The translations under genes and the position numbers were made by a program. This document shows, one piece after another, positions 53,451 through 62,714 of a DNA stretch of 64,000 bases (the stretch's first letter is position 1; the number at the start of each line of letters is the position of its first letter). Under the pieces are notes generated by a model. It saw only the letters and a list, made by a program, of their open reading frames with translations, did no database searches and was not told where the DNA came from. This DNA is from Promethearchaeota archaeon (GTDB taxonomy: Archaea > Asgardarchaeota > Lokiarchaeia > Sigyniarchaeales > SOKP01), in assembly GCA_016839555.1 (NCBI GenBank), contig JAEOUA010000004.1:23894-87893 (forward strand), in the 5' to 3' direction.

Positions 53451-54149
53451 TTATGAATTAGAATTAAGGAATAATACATTAGAAGTTTGTTTCAATTTAC
53501 AAATATCTAATTTATATTCCTTGTTTAGGCTAAATGCTCTGTATCCATGTTGAATCATAAAGTCTTGAAAGTCTTTCAAACTCGAATTCATTATTGGATA
53601 GCTCCCCGCAGCAATTTCTACAATTATTGGGGGAAGTTTTTCTATTTTATTTAAAAATTTAGTCATTCCTTTTAACACGGGATATTCAAATCCTTCTACA
53701 TCAATTTTTATTAGACCAATATTTTCTTGATCTAAATTATTTATAAAGATATAATCATCTAATCTCTTTATTTTGACTATTATTTTTTCTTTAATTTTTT
53801 CTGGATTATTTAAAAATTTCGGAACAATAGTATTCCAACCAATATTATAATTGCTACATTTAATTTCAGTTGTACGAGGTTTTTCACCCAAAGCAAAATT
53901 ATTAGGAAAAATCTGATATTCCTGATTAAGTAATTTAAATTCCAAAAGTTTTATAAAATAAGAGGGGACAGGTTCAAAACAATGAACTTCCCCTTTTTTT
54001 CCCACCAAACCAGCCCCAACTAATGACATTGTGCCAATATTAGCGCCTATATCAATAAAAATTTCTGCTTTTTTTAAATTATTTAATATTACTCCTATAA
54101 CATTTTTCTGATTTAATCCAAGATATTTTCTTCGCATTGATGGATCCAT
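53451..54149 (-). CDS. FkbM-family methyltransferase
   Basis: A 232-residue SAM methyltransferase of the FkbM family. Motif I is FIDIGANIGTMSLVG (31-45), followed by the FEPVPSYF loop and IKIDVEGFEYPVLKG, the signature FkbM stretch. These enzymes often O-methylate sugars, which fits the glycan neighbourhood. The start is ATG 54149, 2 bases after the stop of a small upstream frame at 54152-54394 whose end repeats this protein's first residues (DPS-x-RKY-x-G). The frame upstream of ATG 54149 is closed by TAG at 54186-54188. Confidence 0.87.
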   Translation of the reverse strand: MDPSMRRKYLGLNQKNVIGVILNNLKKAEIFIDIGANIGTMSLVGAGLVGKKGEVHCFEPVPSYFIKLLEFKLLNQEYQIFPNNFALGEKPRTTEIKCSNYNIGWNTIVPKFLNNPEKIKEKIIVKIKRLDDYIFINNLDQENIGLIKIDVEGFEYPVLKGMTKFLNKIEKLPPIIVEIAAGSYPIMNSSLKDFQDFMIQHGYRAFSLNKEYKLDICKLKQTSNVLFLNSNS

Positions 54150-54151
54150 TT

Positions 54152-54394
54152 TTAAGTTGTAATTGAAATAAACCCCATATATTTTCTAATTAAATTAGAT
54201 GGATCAAATCCTAAAAAAAAATTATACATGATATATATTATTATATTAAAAATCTCTTTAATATAATAAAAAGGATATTTAATAATTAATAAGGTAAATT
54301 CCCTTAGAATATTGAGGATTCGGGGAATAAAATTTGCTTTCCTAATCAATTTTATTATAATGCTTAGATCTTTAACCTTCTGCATTAATTTCAT
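54152..54394 (-). CDS. Small hydrophobic protein, possible detached FkbM N-terminus
   Basis: An 80-residue basic, hydrophobic sequence (long helix at about 38-65) ending in GFDPSNLIRKYMGF, which resembles the MDPSMRRKYLGL start of the FkbM protein 2 bases downstream. FkbM proteins often begin with such a helical segment before the DP-S-x-x-RKY motif. It may therefore be the N-terminal piece of an ancestral, longer FkbM protein, left by a partial duplication or rearrangement, or a small membrane anchor translated together with it. ATG at 54394; no ribosome site. Expression is uncertain. Confidence 0.45.
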   Translation of the reverse strand: MKLMQKVKDLSIIIKLIRKANFIPRILNILREFTLLIIKYPFYYIKEIFNIIIYIMYNFFLGFDPSNLIRKYMGFISITT

Positions 54395-54870
54395 AATTTT
54401 ATTTATATAAATAGAGCTTTTAAGATAAGTTAATCTATATTAATGATAAATTCTTCCAGTTCTAAAATTAAAATGAAATTAAAATTTAATAATTCATCTT
54501 TTTTTAAAACCTTCCTTAAAAAGTTTCCATAATCCATCTCTTTATTAGAAATAAAAAAAAAAAATTTTTAATTTACAAATGTTTTTAAAGATTTCAAATT
54601 TGTTAAAATTCAGATTCTGTTGTATAAAAAAAAATACATTTAAACCTAGCAACTATTAAAATTATTGGATTGAAATTAAAAAGGTATTAAGATATTATAA
54701 TAATTTAAAATTAAGGTCTTAATATATAAAATATTAATTCATTAATATTAAATAAAAATTGATATAATTCCGATAAAATTTATATTTTGAAAAAGCATAT
54801 TAGATACATTTTAATAATTAATTTTAATTAACAAAAGATTATAAACTAAAACTTTAATAAGAAATCCCAT
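54395..54870 (+). other. Divergent intergenic region
   Basis: 476 bases of extremely AT-rich sequence between the divergent FkbM unit (minus) and the GT4 gene (plus). It has long A and T runs (for example near 54549-54563 and 54628-54636) and must contain both promoters. I can support no RNA gene, repeat or open frame here. Confidence 0.5.
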
Positions 54871-56031
54871 ATGAATATCTTAATATTTTCTCCCCTTTCA
54901 TTAGAGTATGGAAGAGGAGGCGAGATATCTTCGATAGAATTAGCATCTGGATTAAATAAATTTTATAATATAATACTTATTGACACCAATATTTTACCGG
55001 GAGAAAAATCATTACAAAGGAATAAAATATTAAAAAAATTAAGCTCCCTTGATAAAATTGATAATATTAAATTTGCAACTTTTAAATTTTTGGGAAAATT
55101 ATTTAGTTTTCCATATCCTTGGGAAGTAATTAAATTATATAAGAGGATTAGGGATTCTCAAATTGTTTATTTATCAATTTCTGCTATAAAAACTAATCTA
55201 ATTTTTTTATTATCCAAGTTATTATTTAGAAATACTAAGTTTATAATTGGGTATAGAAAACCGTTTACAATAAATAAATTCTCACTTGTTCATTTTAAAT
55301 ACAGAATTAATATTTTCCTATTTGCATTATTCAAAAATAGGATTTTCCATCATACAATATCATGGCATGCTAAAAATTTCTTAGAAAATTTTTATAATCC
55401 AGAAAAAATAATTCATATTACTCATGGTATAGATTTACAACAATTTCTAAAACCAAAAATTACTAAAAATGGTAATACGCTCAAATTTATATATATTGGT
55501 CATTTAGATAAAGTCCATAAAGGGGTAGATGTTCTCTTAGATGCTATTGACCTCCTATTTAAAGATAAATTAAACTTAGAAATAGAATTTGAGTTTTGTG
55601 GAAAAGGACCTTTGGAAAAAAGATTAAAAAAGCTAATAATAAAATATCCAAATAAAATTCAATATAATGAATATATTGAACATAATCTTATTCATAAATA
55701 TTACTCTAAAAATGATGTTTTTTTGTTCACCTCAAGAAGAGAGCCATTTGGAAGGGTTATTATTGAAGCATTAGCGGCAGGTCTAATAGTCATTTGCACA
55801 AAAACCATTGGTTCTTTTGAGATATTAAAAGGAAAAGATTTTGCTTTTTTTATCAATAAATTAACGAGCCAAAATATTAAAAAAGAAATTTTGAAGGTTT
55901 ATAATCTATGGAAAGAAAATCCTGAAAAAATAAAAACCTTACAAGATTCGGCAAAAAAATTTGCTTATAATAATTATTCTATTGAAAATGAAATAAAACA
56001 CTTTAAGGAATTTATAAATAAAATTATTTAA
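54871..56031 (+). CDS. Family 4 glycosyltransferase
   Basis: A 386-residue retaining glycosyltransferase of GT-B fold. The N-terminal domain opens with ILIFSPLSLEYGRGGEISSIELA (acceptor-side loop); the C-terminal domain has the nucleotide-sugar strand FIYIGHLDKVHKGVDVLLDA and the E-x7-E motif within REPFGRVIIEALAAGLIVI, the GT4 signature. It lacks a membrane segment and would act on the cytoplasmic face in glycan assembly. ATG at 54871. Flanked by FkbM and GT2 genes on the opposite strand. Confidence 0.92.
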   Translation: MNILIFSPLSLEYGRGGEISSIELASGLNKFYNIILIDTNILPGEKSLQRNKILKKLSSLDKIDNIKFATFKFLGKLFSFPYPWEVIKLYKRIRDSQIVYLSISAIKTNLIFLLSKLLFRNTKFIIGYRKPFTINKFSLVHFKYRINIFLFALFKNRIFHHTISWHAKNFLENFYNPEKIIHITHGIDLQQFLKPKITKNGNTLKFIYIGHLDKVHKGVDVLLDAIDLLFKDKLNLEIEFEFCGKGPLEKRLKKLIIKYPNKIQYNEYIEHNLIHKYYSKNDVFLFTSRREPFGRVIIEALAAGLIVICTKTIGSFEILKGKDFAFFINKLTSQNIKKEILKVYNLWKENPEKIKTLQDSAKKFAYNNYSIENEIKHFKEFINKII

Positions 56032-56189
56032 TAATTTAAAAATTTTTTTCACATTAATTTTATATAAAAATTCATAATAGTAATTATTAAGTTAAGAGAT
56101 TTAAAGAATAATTAAAATTAGTTAGCACAATTAATAATTTGGAAGAAAAGAAATTAATCATTTTTAAAATAAAATATCTATACTTTAAA

Positions 56190-57395
56190 TCATATAAGAT
56201 TTTTCCGCTTTTTATATCGTTTCCTATAAAACAAAACTTCAAAAAACACAATAATTATCATTAACTCATCAATAATGATGTAAAAAAACATTTTAAGAAA
56301 AAATGTTAACCCAAATTTGAAATTTGTAAATTTATCTAAGCTTAAACGATAAAATATAATTTTCCTAATTTTTTTTAAATAGATACTAAAAAAGATTAAA
56401 AATCCAAAGAAGGGATAGTAAATATTAATTACAATTAAAAAAGGAGATATAATAAAATAAATAGAAATTATTAGATTAATTAAAAATCTAATAATAAGAA
56501 AATATTTTTTTTGGTTTATTTTTGTAAAAAGATAATTTTCGAGCCATCGTAGATTTTGGTTAATATAGTCTTTAATTGTAGTAGGATAAGTAAGAGAAGG
56601 TACTTTTGTATCTATTATGGCATAGATTTTATATCCACTATCAATTAAAACAGATCCTATTGCTGCTCCATCATCTAAACTTTTTCCTTCTGGAAATTTT
56701 TTTACTTTCTTAATCGCTTCATATTTAATAGCAGTATTAGCACTCACTTTTTCAAAATATTTATTATATTTCCTTCTAAATTTTGCATTTCGATTAACAT
56801 CAATATATTTGACTAGATCAATATTTTCAATGGATTTATGGGGTTTAACTGTTGATGTCGTAATGAATTCATTTTTATTTATTAAATGATAAATCATTTG
56901 AAAAAAATTTAATTTAGTGAGAAAGATATCGGCATCAATCAAATACACAATTCCCTCTTTTATATATTTCACACAATCATTAATAGCTTTTACTTTTCCC
57001 TCTCCTATTCTCTGATAGAGTATCCGAAAATTTTGTTTGTTTTTGTATAAATTGGCTATTTTAATTGTTTCTTCATTTCCACCAGCATTAATAATTATTT
57101 TAATATTTGGATATTTTAATTCCAAAATTGATTTAATGCATTTTTCTAAATATTGTTCTTCCTTCCAAGCAGGTATAATAAAATTAATTAATGGTAATGA
57201 ATCAAGATCTTCAAGTTTATATGTAGTTTTATGGTTAAACTTAGCAAGATGTTTAATATGATTAATATCTCTAATTAAAAAGACAATTATATGATATAAT
57301 ATTATAAAAACGGTTATTATTACTATAAATTCAATAGAAAATATAATGTCTTTTATAGTCTTTATTATATTTGAATATTTAGCGATTTCTAGCAT
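56190..57395 (-). CDS. Membrane-bound family 2 glycosyltransferase
   Basis: A 401-residue processive-type GT2. An N-terminal membrane helix (about 17-42) is followed by the GT-A domain: NFIIPAWKEEQYLEKCIKSI, VYLIDADIFLT (DxD), and the acceptor-side QNLRWLENYL (a Q-x-x-RW motif), then three or four C-terminal helices. This is the layout of hyaluronan or cellulose synthase-like and N-acetylglucosamine transferases. The Q-x-x-RW motif implies polymerisation or extrusion of a polysaccharide. It is the only intact gene in the window that ends in TGA. ATG at 57395. Confidence 0.9.
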   Translation of the reverse strand: MLEIAKYSNIIKTIKDIIFSIEFIVIITVFIILYHIIVFLIRDINHIKHLAKFNHKTTYKLEDLDSLPLINFIIPAWKEEQYLEKCIKSILELKYPNIKIIINAGGNEETIKIANLYKNKQNFRILYQRIGEGKVKAINDCVKYIKEGIVYLIDADIFLTKLNFFQMIYHLINKNEFITTSTVKPHKSIENIDLVKYIDVNRNAKFRRKYNKYFEKVSANTAIKYEAIKKVKKFPEGKSLDDGAAIGSVLIDSGYKIYAIIDTKVPSLTYPTTIKDYINQNLRWLENYLFTKINQKKYFLIIRFLINLIISIYFIISPFLIVINIYYPFFGFLIFFSIYLKKIRKIIFYRLSLDKFTNFKFGLTFFLKMFFYIIIDELMIIIVFFEVLFYRKRYKKRKNLI

Positions 57396-57713
57396 ATTAT
57401 TTCAAGATAGGATATAAAAAAACTAAAAAATTATTAGATTTTATTATTTAGAACTTTTTTTTTGATTTTAATAAATATATTCTCTCAAAAATAATTTTAC
57501 ATTTTTCATAGTTCTATTTGATTTATTTTATAAATCTAAAAGATAATTCAGGTTAAATTTTTGTATAAAGAATATAAAACTTATTGATTTACGAATTAAT
57601 ATTAATTTATACAATTTTATATATTTTTTCATTATTTAACCTTTAAAATATTGAATTTTTATCCCATTGCGGAGAAATTTCAATAAAGGTTTTGATTTGA
57701 AGAGTGCTCAAAA
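57396..57713 (-). other. Intergenic region upstream of the GT2 gene
   Basis: 318 bases of AT-rich sequence between the GT2 start and the end of the ABC permease gene, both on the minus strand. It should contain the GT2 promoter and the terminator of the ABC operon. No other structure seen. Confidence 0.5.
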
Positions 57714-58553
57714 TTAATAACCAACAATTCCATATTTTTTGAAGACTTTATTAAATATAAAAACTGTAATAATTGGAATGATTATGGCAGCAACCAATAT
57801 TATTATAAAGTGAAACCAATAGTCGGTTATTGTCAAAATAAAATTATCTTGAATCCAAGCCATTCGCAAAATAGTAAATATATAATAAAATGGATTTAAA
57901 GCAATTAAAAATTGAACCGATTCTGGAAAAATTTCAAAAGGATATGATATGCAACTTGCCCAAAAAATTAATTTCAAAGCAATACTTAGAAATCTCCAAA
58001 TGCTCTCGTTGGATAAAGCAAACACTCCGAGAAATAGACCAATTCCACTAAAAATTAATGCTATTAGCATATAAATAAATATAACAAAGAAAAAAGTCCA
58101 TAGAGATATGGGGTATATAATTAGAGTCATAATAAAAAAGAGTATAAATGGAAGAGAAATAATAATCAAATGAGATAAATAAATGCCAAATAATAAATCA
58201 TAGCGGTTAAAAGGTGCAATTAATAAAGCAGGAATAGTTTTCCAAAACTTCTCTTGTCTTAAATTTACTGGAAAATCAGTAATTATTTGTTTAAGCAGAT
58301 ATAAATTATAGGTACTCAGAACAAAAACAGCATAATTTTCGGGAGTCCATGGACCAAACGTTTCATTAAAGCTAAATAATTTATTAAAAATAATAAGGGG
58401 CATAAGAATAGTAATAATGGGATTAATAAATCCATATACTAAATGAAATTTAAACCGTGTTTCTAGCTTTATATTTTTTTCAGTAAGGGCTAATACTTGT
58501 GAGACATTATGCTTTAAAGTATTCTTTATTAATCTATATCGTTTTCCAAACAT
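57714..58553 (-). CDS. ABC-2 type transporter permease
   Basis: A 279-residue membrane subunit with six hydrophobic segments in the ABC-2 arrangement, beginning with an N-terminal amphipathic stretch (KHNVSQVLALTEKNIKLETRFK) and showing the periplasmic-side helix typical of O-antigen, teichoic acid or drug exporters. It follows the ATPase gene by 16 bp, so the two form one exporter. Location beside glycan genes suggests export of a lipid-linked glycan or polymer, but drug or lipid export is equally compatible with the sequence. Confidence 0.87.
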   Translation of the reverse strand: MFGKRYRLIKNTLKHNVSQVLALTEKNIKLETRFKFHLVYGFINPIITILMPLIIFNKLFSFNETFGPWTPENYAVFVLSTYNLYLLKQIITDFPVNLRQEKFWKTIPALLIAPFNRYDLLFGIYLSHLIIISLPFILFFIMTLIIYPISLWTFFFVIFIYMLIALIFSGIGLFLGVFALSNESIWRFLSIALKLIFWASCISYPFEIFPESVQFLIALNPFYYIFTILRMAWIQDNFILTITDYWFHFIIILVAAIIIPIITVFIFNKVFKKYGIVGY

Positions 58554-58569
58554 ATTTTATCATTAATTA

Positions 58570-59490
58570 TTAAACTAATTTTAAAAATAAATCTTCTAAG
58601 GATTGTTTTACTTCACGGATTTTTAAAATATCATAATTGCTTAAAATGGAAATAAAAAGTGGATAAGCTTCTCTATTTTTTAAGTTGATATTCATTCCAA
58701 TATTACTAGCTTGTATTGAATTTATATAATTCTCATTTTTTAATTCAGCAATTAACTTCTTTTTTTGATTTTCTTCCACTTCAATATATATATCAATATC
58801 GGTTTTTAATAAATCATCGATTTGGGAAGTTTTTAATATTTGTAAGATCTTGCCATGATTGATAAAAGCTACTCGGTCGCATAATTTTTCGACAACACTC
58901 ATATCATGACTCGTTAGAAAGATGGTTTTATCTTGTTTTTTTAAAATATTGACGATAAAAGAAATTGATTTTACATCTAATCCTAAGGTAGGTTCATCTA
59001 AAAATAAAAGATCCCGTTCTAATAAAAGTGTTCTGCAGAGAGCTAATTTCATTTTCATACCGCTGGAAAAGTTTTCCACATATTCATAAAGCCATTTTTC
59101 TAAGCCAAATTCTTCAACATGCTTTTTAATCTTTTCTCTATAATTAGGAACATTATAGATCTTGCAAAAAAATTTTAGATTATCGTAAGCAGTTATTCGA
59201 TAATAGAGCATATCACTTTCTAACATTAAGGAGACTTTAGATTTCGCCTTTCTAGGCTCTCTAAGAACATTATATCCCTCTATTGTAGCATACCCCGAAG
59301 TGGGGGTTTTTAAAGTGGTGAGAATTGATATAAGGGTTGTTTTACCTGCTCCATTAGGACCTAATAACCCAAAAATTTCACCCATATCAATTGAAATGTT
59401 CACATTATCAAGAGCGGATATTGTGCTATTTTTTTCCTTTAAATGATAAATCTTTGTTAAATTGAAGGTTTCAATTATTTTCTCGGGCAT
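58570..59490 (-). CDS. ABC transporter ATP-binding protein
   Basis: A 306-residue ATPase. Walker A GPNGAGKTT is at 44-52, Q-loop region MLESDMLYYRITAYDN, signature FSSGMKMKLAL, Walker B LLFLDEPTLGLD and H-loop LTSHDMS. The C-terminal 80 residues form the regulatory extension seen in CcmA/NatA-type ATPases paired with ABC-2 permeases. ATG at 59490. First gene of a two-gene operon with the permease, divergent from the sulfate activation genes. Confidence 0.93.
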   Translation of the reverse strand: MPEKIIETFNLTKIYHLKEKNSTISALDNVNISIDMGEIFGLLGPNGAGKTTLISILTTLKTPTSGYATIEGYNVLREPRKAKSKVSLMLESDMLYYRITAYDNLKFFCKIYNVPNYREKIKKHVEEFGLEKWLYEYVENFSSGMKMKLALCRTLLLERDLLFLDEPTLGLDVKSISFIVNILKKQDKTIFLTSHDMSVVEKLCDRVAFINHGKILQILKTSQIDDLLKTDIDIYIEVEENQKKKLIAELKNENYINSIQASNIGMNINLKNREAYPLFISILSNYDILKIREVKQSLEDLFLKLV

Positions 59491-59866
59491 TATTTATTAT
59501 ATATTGATTAGAAATTAATCAAATAATACGCAACTTAGTTATAGTTTTATAATTTTTAATAATAAATTAAATTTTTGTGAAATAGACAGACTAATCTAAA
59601 GTAAGGAAAATATTTTGTTTATTTTAAGTCTATAAAACCTTCATTAGTCTTAATAAAAAATTAAATTATTAAATAATAAATTTTTGAATATTTATAAGGA
59701 AATTTTATTATTCTTCAGCTCTTTAGCAATTTTGGAAGATTTTCAAGAAAAAATAAAGAAGAAAAGCATTTAACTTTTTAATTTTTTTAAAAGAAAATCC
59801 AAATAATAAATTATTTTAATTAAATATTATTAAATTTAATTATAAATAATTAAATACTGTTTAAAA
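59491..59866 (+). other. Divergent intergenic region
   Basis: 376 bases between the ABC ATPase (minus) and the ribbon-helix-helix-like gene (plus). AT-rich; a TTTAATTATAAATA stretch near 59834-59847 could be a TATA element for the plus-strand unit. I see no RNA gene or repeat. Confidence 0.45.
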
Positions 59867-60109
59867 ATGACTGAAGAAAATAATCATAAGGTAAAATATA
59901 CAACGGTTTCAATCCCTAAACCATTGGTTAAAAAAATTAAGGAAAGAATGAAAGGAACGGGATTCTCTTCTGTTTCTAGCTATGTGACCTATGTGCTTCG
60001 ACAAGTCTTATCCTCTATCGAAGAAGAAGAAAAATCAAGTCAAGCATTTTCAAAAGAAGAGGAAGAAATGGTAAAAAAACGATTAAGGGATCTTGGGTAT
60101 ATAGATTAA
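59867..60109 (+). CDS. Small ribbon-helix-helix-like protein
   Basis: An 80-residue basic-then-acidic protein. YTTVSIPKPLVKKIKERM followed by GFSSVSSYVTYVLRQVL has the strand-helix-helix pattern of CopG/ribbon-helix-helix proteins, and the C-terminal part is a charged helix (EEEEMVKKRLRDLGYID). It is 33 bp upstream of sat and probably in its operon, so it may regulate sulfate activation or act as a small partner of it. DNA binding is inferred from the pattern only. Confidence 0.72.
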   Translation: MTEENNHKVKYTTVSIPKPLVKKIKERMKGTGFSSVSSYVTYVLRQVLSSIEEEEKSSQAFSKEEEEMVKKRLRDLGYID

Positions 60110-60142
60110 TATCAATTTTCTATAATATTAGTTGAGTGAAAA

Positions 60143-61288
60143 ATGATTGAACCACATGGAGGAACATTAATCAATAAAGCCCTCCCAAAATTAGAAAAAG
60201 AAAAAATAATAGAAGAAGCACACGAATTTATTTCTATTAAAGTGAATAAATCTAAATGGAAAGAAATTAAAAATATATCATATGGCGTGTTCAGTCCATT
60301 AGAAGGATTTATGAATCAAAATGAGATGCTTAATGTATTAGAGCATATGTATTTAGAAAATAATATTGCGTGGCCAATTCCTATTATTTTAGATGTATCA
60401 ACAGCAGAAATAAAGGATTTAAAAATAGACGACAATTTGTTACTAATAAGTTTATCGGGAAAACCCCTAGCGTTACTAAATATTGAGGATATTTATGAAT
60501 ATGATAAGAAATATTTTGCGCAAAAAGTATATGGAACATTAAATTCTTCTCATCCAGGGGTAAAGAAGGTTATAAATCAAAAGGATTCATTAGTGGGTGG
60601 TGAAATTTTCTTAATCGATGAACTACCTTCAGAATTTCCTGAATTGGATTTGAAACCTATTGAAACGAGAGTTTTATTCAAAACAAAAAAATGGGACCAA
60701 GTTGTAGCATTTCAAACACGCAATCCTCCCCATTTAGGGCATGAGTATGTCCAGAAAGCAGCATTAACTTTCAAAGATGGTCTTTTTATAAACCCTGTAA
60801 TAGGCAAAAAAAAACCGGGAGATTTTCTCGATATAGTTATTATTGAGGCTTATAAAACGCTAATAGATAATTATTTTCCAGAAAATAGAGTAGTTATGAG
60901 CACTTTTGAAACAGAAATGAGATACGCAGGCCCGAAAGAAGCCATATTTCATGCAATAGCTCGAAAAAATTTTGGATGTGATTACATTATTATTGGACGA
61001 GACCATGCGGGAGTTGGAGATTTTTATGGCCCTTATGAAGCTCATGAAATATTTAGACATTTTCCAGATTTAGAAATTGAACCTTTGTTTTTCAGATCAT
61101 TTTCTCGTTGTAATATCTGCAATTCAGTAGTAAATGATAAAATATGTCCACATCCCCAAAAGGATCATACTTTTTTTAGTGGTACAAAAATAAGAGATCT
61201 AATAAAATCAGGAAAAAAACCCACTCCGGATATTATGAGACCTGAAGTAGCAGAAGTGATTTTAAAATATAAGAATCCTTTCTGTTAA
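60143..61288 (+). CDS. sat: Sulfate adenylyltransferase (ATP sulfurylase)
   Basis: A 381-residue ATP sulfurylase, forming adenylylsulfate and pyrophosphate from ATP and sulfate. The substrate motif QTRNPPHLGHEY (about 190-201, with the Q-x-RN and HxGH active-site groups) and GRDHAGVGDFYGPYEA are diagnostic; the C-terminal Cys/His group (CNIC...C-P-H) is a zinc site found in archaeal enzymes. No APS reductase is in the window, while an APS kinase follows 60 bp downstream, so PAPS for sulfation is the likely product. GAGTGA lies before ATG 60143. Confidence 0.95.
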   Translation: MIEPHGGTLINKALPKLEKEKIIEEAHEFISIKVNKSKWKEIKNISYGVFSPLEGFMNQNEMLNVLEHMYLENNIAWPIPIILDVSTAEIKDLKIDDNLLLISLSGKPLALLNIEDIYEYDKKYFAQKVYGTLNSSHPGVKKVINQKDSLVGGEIFLIDELPSEFPELDLKPIETRVLFKTKKWDQVVAFQTRNPPHLGHEYVQKAALTFKDGLFINPVIGKKKPGDFLDIVIIEAYKTLIDNYFPENRVVMSTFETEMRYAGPKEAIFHAIARKNFGCDYIIIGRDHAGVGDFYGPYEAHEIFRHFPDLEIEPLFFRSFSRCNICNSVVNDKICPHPQKDHTFFSGTKIRDLIKSGKKPTPDIMRPEVAEVILKYKNPFC

Positions 61289-61348
61289 ATATTTAAAGAT
61301 TTAATTTCAATTGAATTGATAAATGAAAATAAAATTTGTGAATAATAA

Positions 61349-61879
61349 ATGGAACATAAAGGTTTCACACTATGGTTTACAGGGTTAGCATGTTCAGGAA
61401 AGACTGTACTTGCTGATGCCGTTGCTGAAGATTTAAAAAAGAGAGGAATGAAAGTAGAGCGCCTTGATGGAGATATAGTTCGAGAAAGTTTAACAAGCGA
61501 TTTAGGTTTTAGCGAAGAGGATAGAAATGAAAATATAAAAAGAGTAACCTTTGTTGCCAAATTATTATCTCGAAATGGTGTGGCGGTCTTGGCCTCTTTT
61601 ATATCTCCTTATAATAAAATTCGGGCTTATTCGAGAAATGAAATTGACGATTATATTTTAGTATATGTAAAATGTCCAATAAAAGTGTGCGAACAAAGAG
61701 ATGTAAAAGGGATGTATGCTAAAGCGAGAGCGGGTGAAATTAAAAACTTCACAGGTATTGACCATCCATTTGAGGAACCCAATCATGCAGATATAATTGT
61801 TGAAACAGATAAACAGAGTGTTGAGGAAAGCAAACAAATTATATTAAATGCTTTAGAAAAGATGGGATATTTACTTTAA
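61349..61879 (+). CDS. cysC: Adenylylsulfate kinase
   Basis: A 176-residue APS kinase making PAPS from APS and ATP. Walker A GLACSGKT at 12-19, LDGDIVRESLTSDLGFSEEDR (the D-G-D and APS-binding region) and NIKRVTFVAKLL are the family pattern; ARAGEIKNFTGIDHPFEEP is the C-terminal lid. It follows sat by 60 bp and probably forms one unit with it. With the sulfotransferase at 52278-53267 the window holds a full route from sulfate to a sulfated acceptor. Confidence 0.95.
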   Translation: MEHKGFTLWFTGLACSGKTVLADAVAEDLKKRGMKVERLDGDIVRESLTSDLGFSEEDRNENIKRVTFVAKLLSRNGVAVLASFISPYNKIRAYSRNEIDDYILVYVKCPIKVCEQRDVKGMYAKARAGEIKNFTGIDHPFEEPNHADIIVETDKQSVEESKQIILNALEKMGYLL

Positions 61880-62037
61880 ATGAAAGAAAACATTTAAAGA
61901 AGTCTCATTTTCAATCATTCTCAGAATTTGAATAATAAATTTTATAATTTTTAATAATGTTAATCATAAATTAAAATTATAATTATATTATAAGATTGCC
62001 ATAATTTAGGAAAAAATAGAAAAATATAAAAAAAAAA

Positions 62038-62679
62038 TTAGTTTTTTAAAAAATATAGAGTTTTATCGGATCTTTTATCTTTTATAACAATATCTATATT
62101 TTGAAGTAATTTCAGATATTTAGCAACGGTATTGAAATGCATAGATAAATCGTCTGCTATTCTCGTTTTAGTAACTCCGATATTATTTCTTTTTAAATAA
62201 TGAATTATTTGTTTACTTTTTGGTTTATTGATGATAAACTGTTTTTCCATTTCTTTTGGAATTGTTTCTGAGGCAAAAAAGGCATCATGTCCTTGGATTT
62301 TTTCCTTTGATATAAAATCAAATTTCTTTAGCATTTTTAAATGCCAGAAAATTTCATAATTACTGATTTTCAATTCAGACATAATTTTGTTGGGAATTGA
62401 TCCAGGATGTTTCTTTATAAATTCATATATCGCCTTTCTTTTAGAATTTTTTAAGATTTCATTTTTGGTTAATTTTGAACCCTCTACAATTATTCTTCTA
62501 TTTAACAATATTGAGAGAATTTTTTTTATTCCATTTTGATTTAAATTTATACCTTTTTTAGAAAGTTTTGTTTTAATATAGGGAATGATTTTCTTGACTT
62601 TAAATGTTCTATTGTCTTCTAAATAACTATTAATTGTCTGAATAACCTCTTTTTTCATGGTTAATGAATTATTATCCAT
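62038..62679 (-). CDS. Winged-helix transcription regulator
   Basis: A 213-residue protein with two helix-turn-helix regions: residues about 65-125 (IYEFIKKHPGSIPNKIMSE; NYEIFWHLKMLKKFDFI, a winged helix with marR/arsR-like order) and about 155-205 (NIGVTKTRIADDLSMHFNTVAKYLKLL). The N-terminal 60 residues are basic and helical. It probably binds DNA. ATG 62679 has an excellent ribosome site, AGGAGG, 10 bases upstream. It follows the surface protein gene by 35 bp on the same strand, so both likely belong to one transcription unit. Confidence 0.83.
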   Translation of the reverse strand: MDNNSLTMKKEVIQTINSYLEDNRTFKVKKIIPYIKTKLSKKGINLNQNGIKKILSILLNRRIIVEGSKLTKNEILKNSKRKAIYEFIKKHPGSIPNKIMSELKISNYEIFWHLKMLKKFDFISKEKIQGHDAFFASETIPKEMEKQFIINKPKSKQIIHYLKRNNIGVTKTRIADDLSMHFNTVAKYLKLLQNIDIVIKDKRSDKTLYFLKN

Positions 62680-62714
62680 CTTATCAAAACCTCCTAAAAT
62701 TATAAGAACCTCTT

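Noticed and set aside
54149..54394. Simple frameshift joining the 80-residue frame to the FkbM gene
   Set aside because: The FkbM frame is closed by TAG at 54186-54188, and the DPS-RKY motif would occur twice, so a one-base error does not restore a single normal protein.
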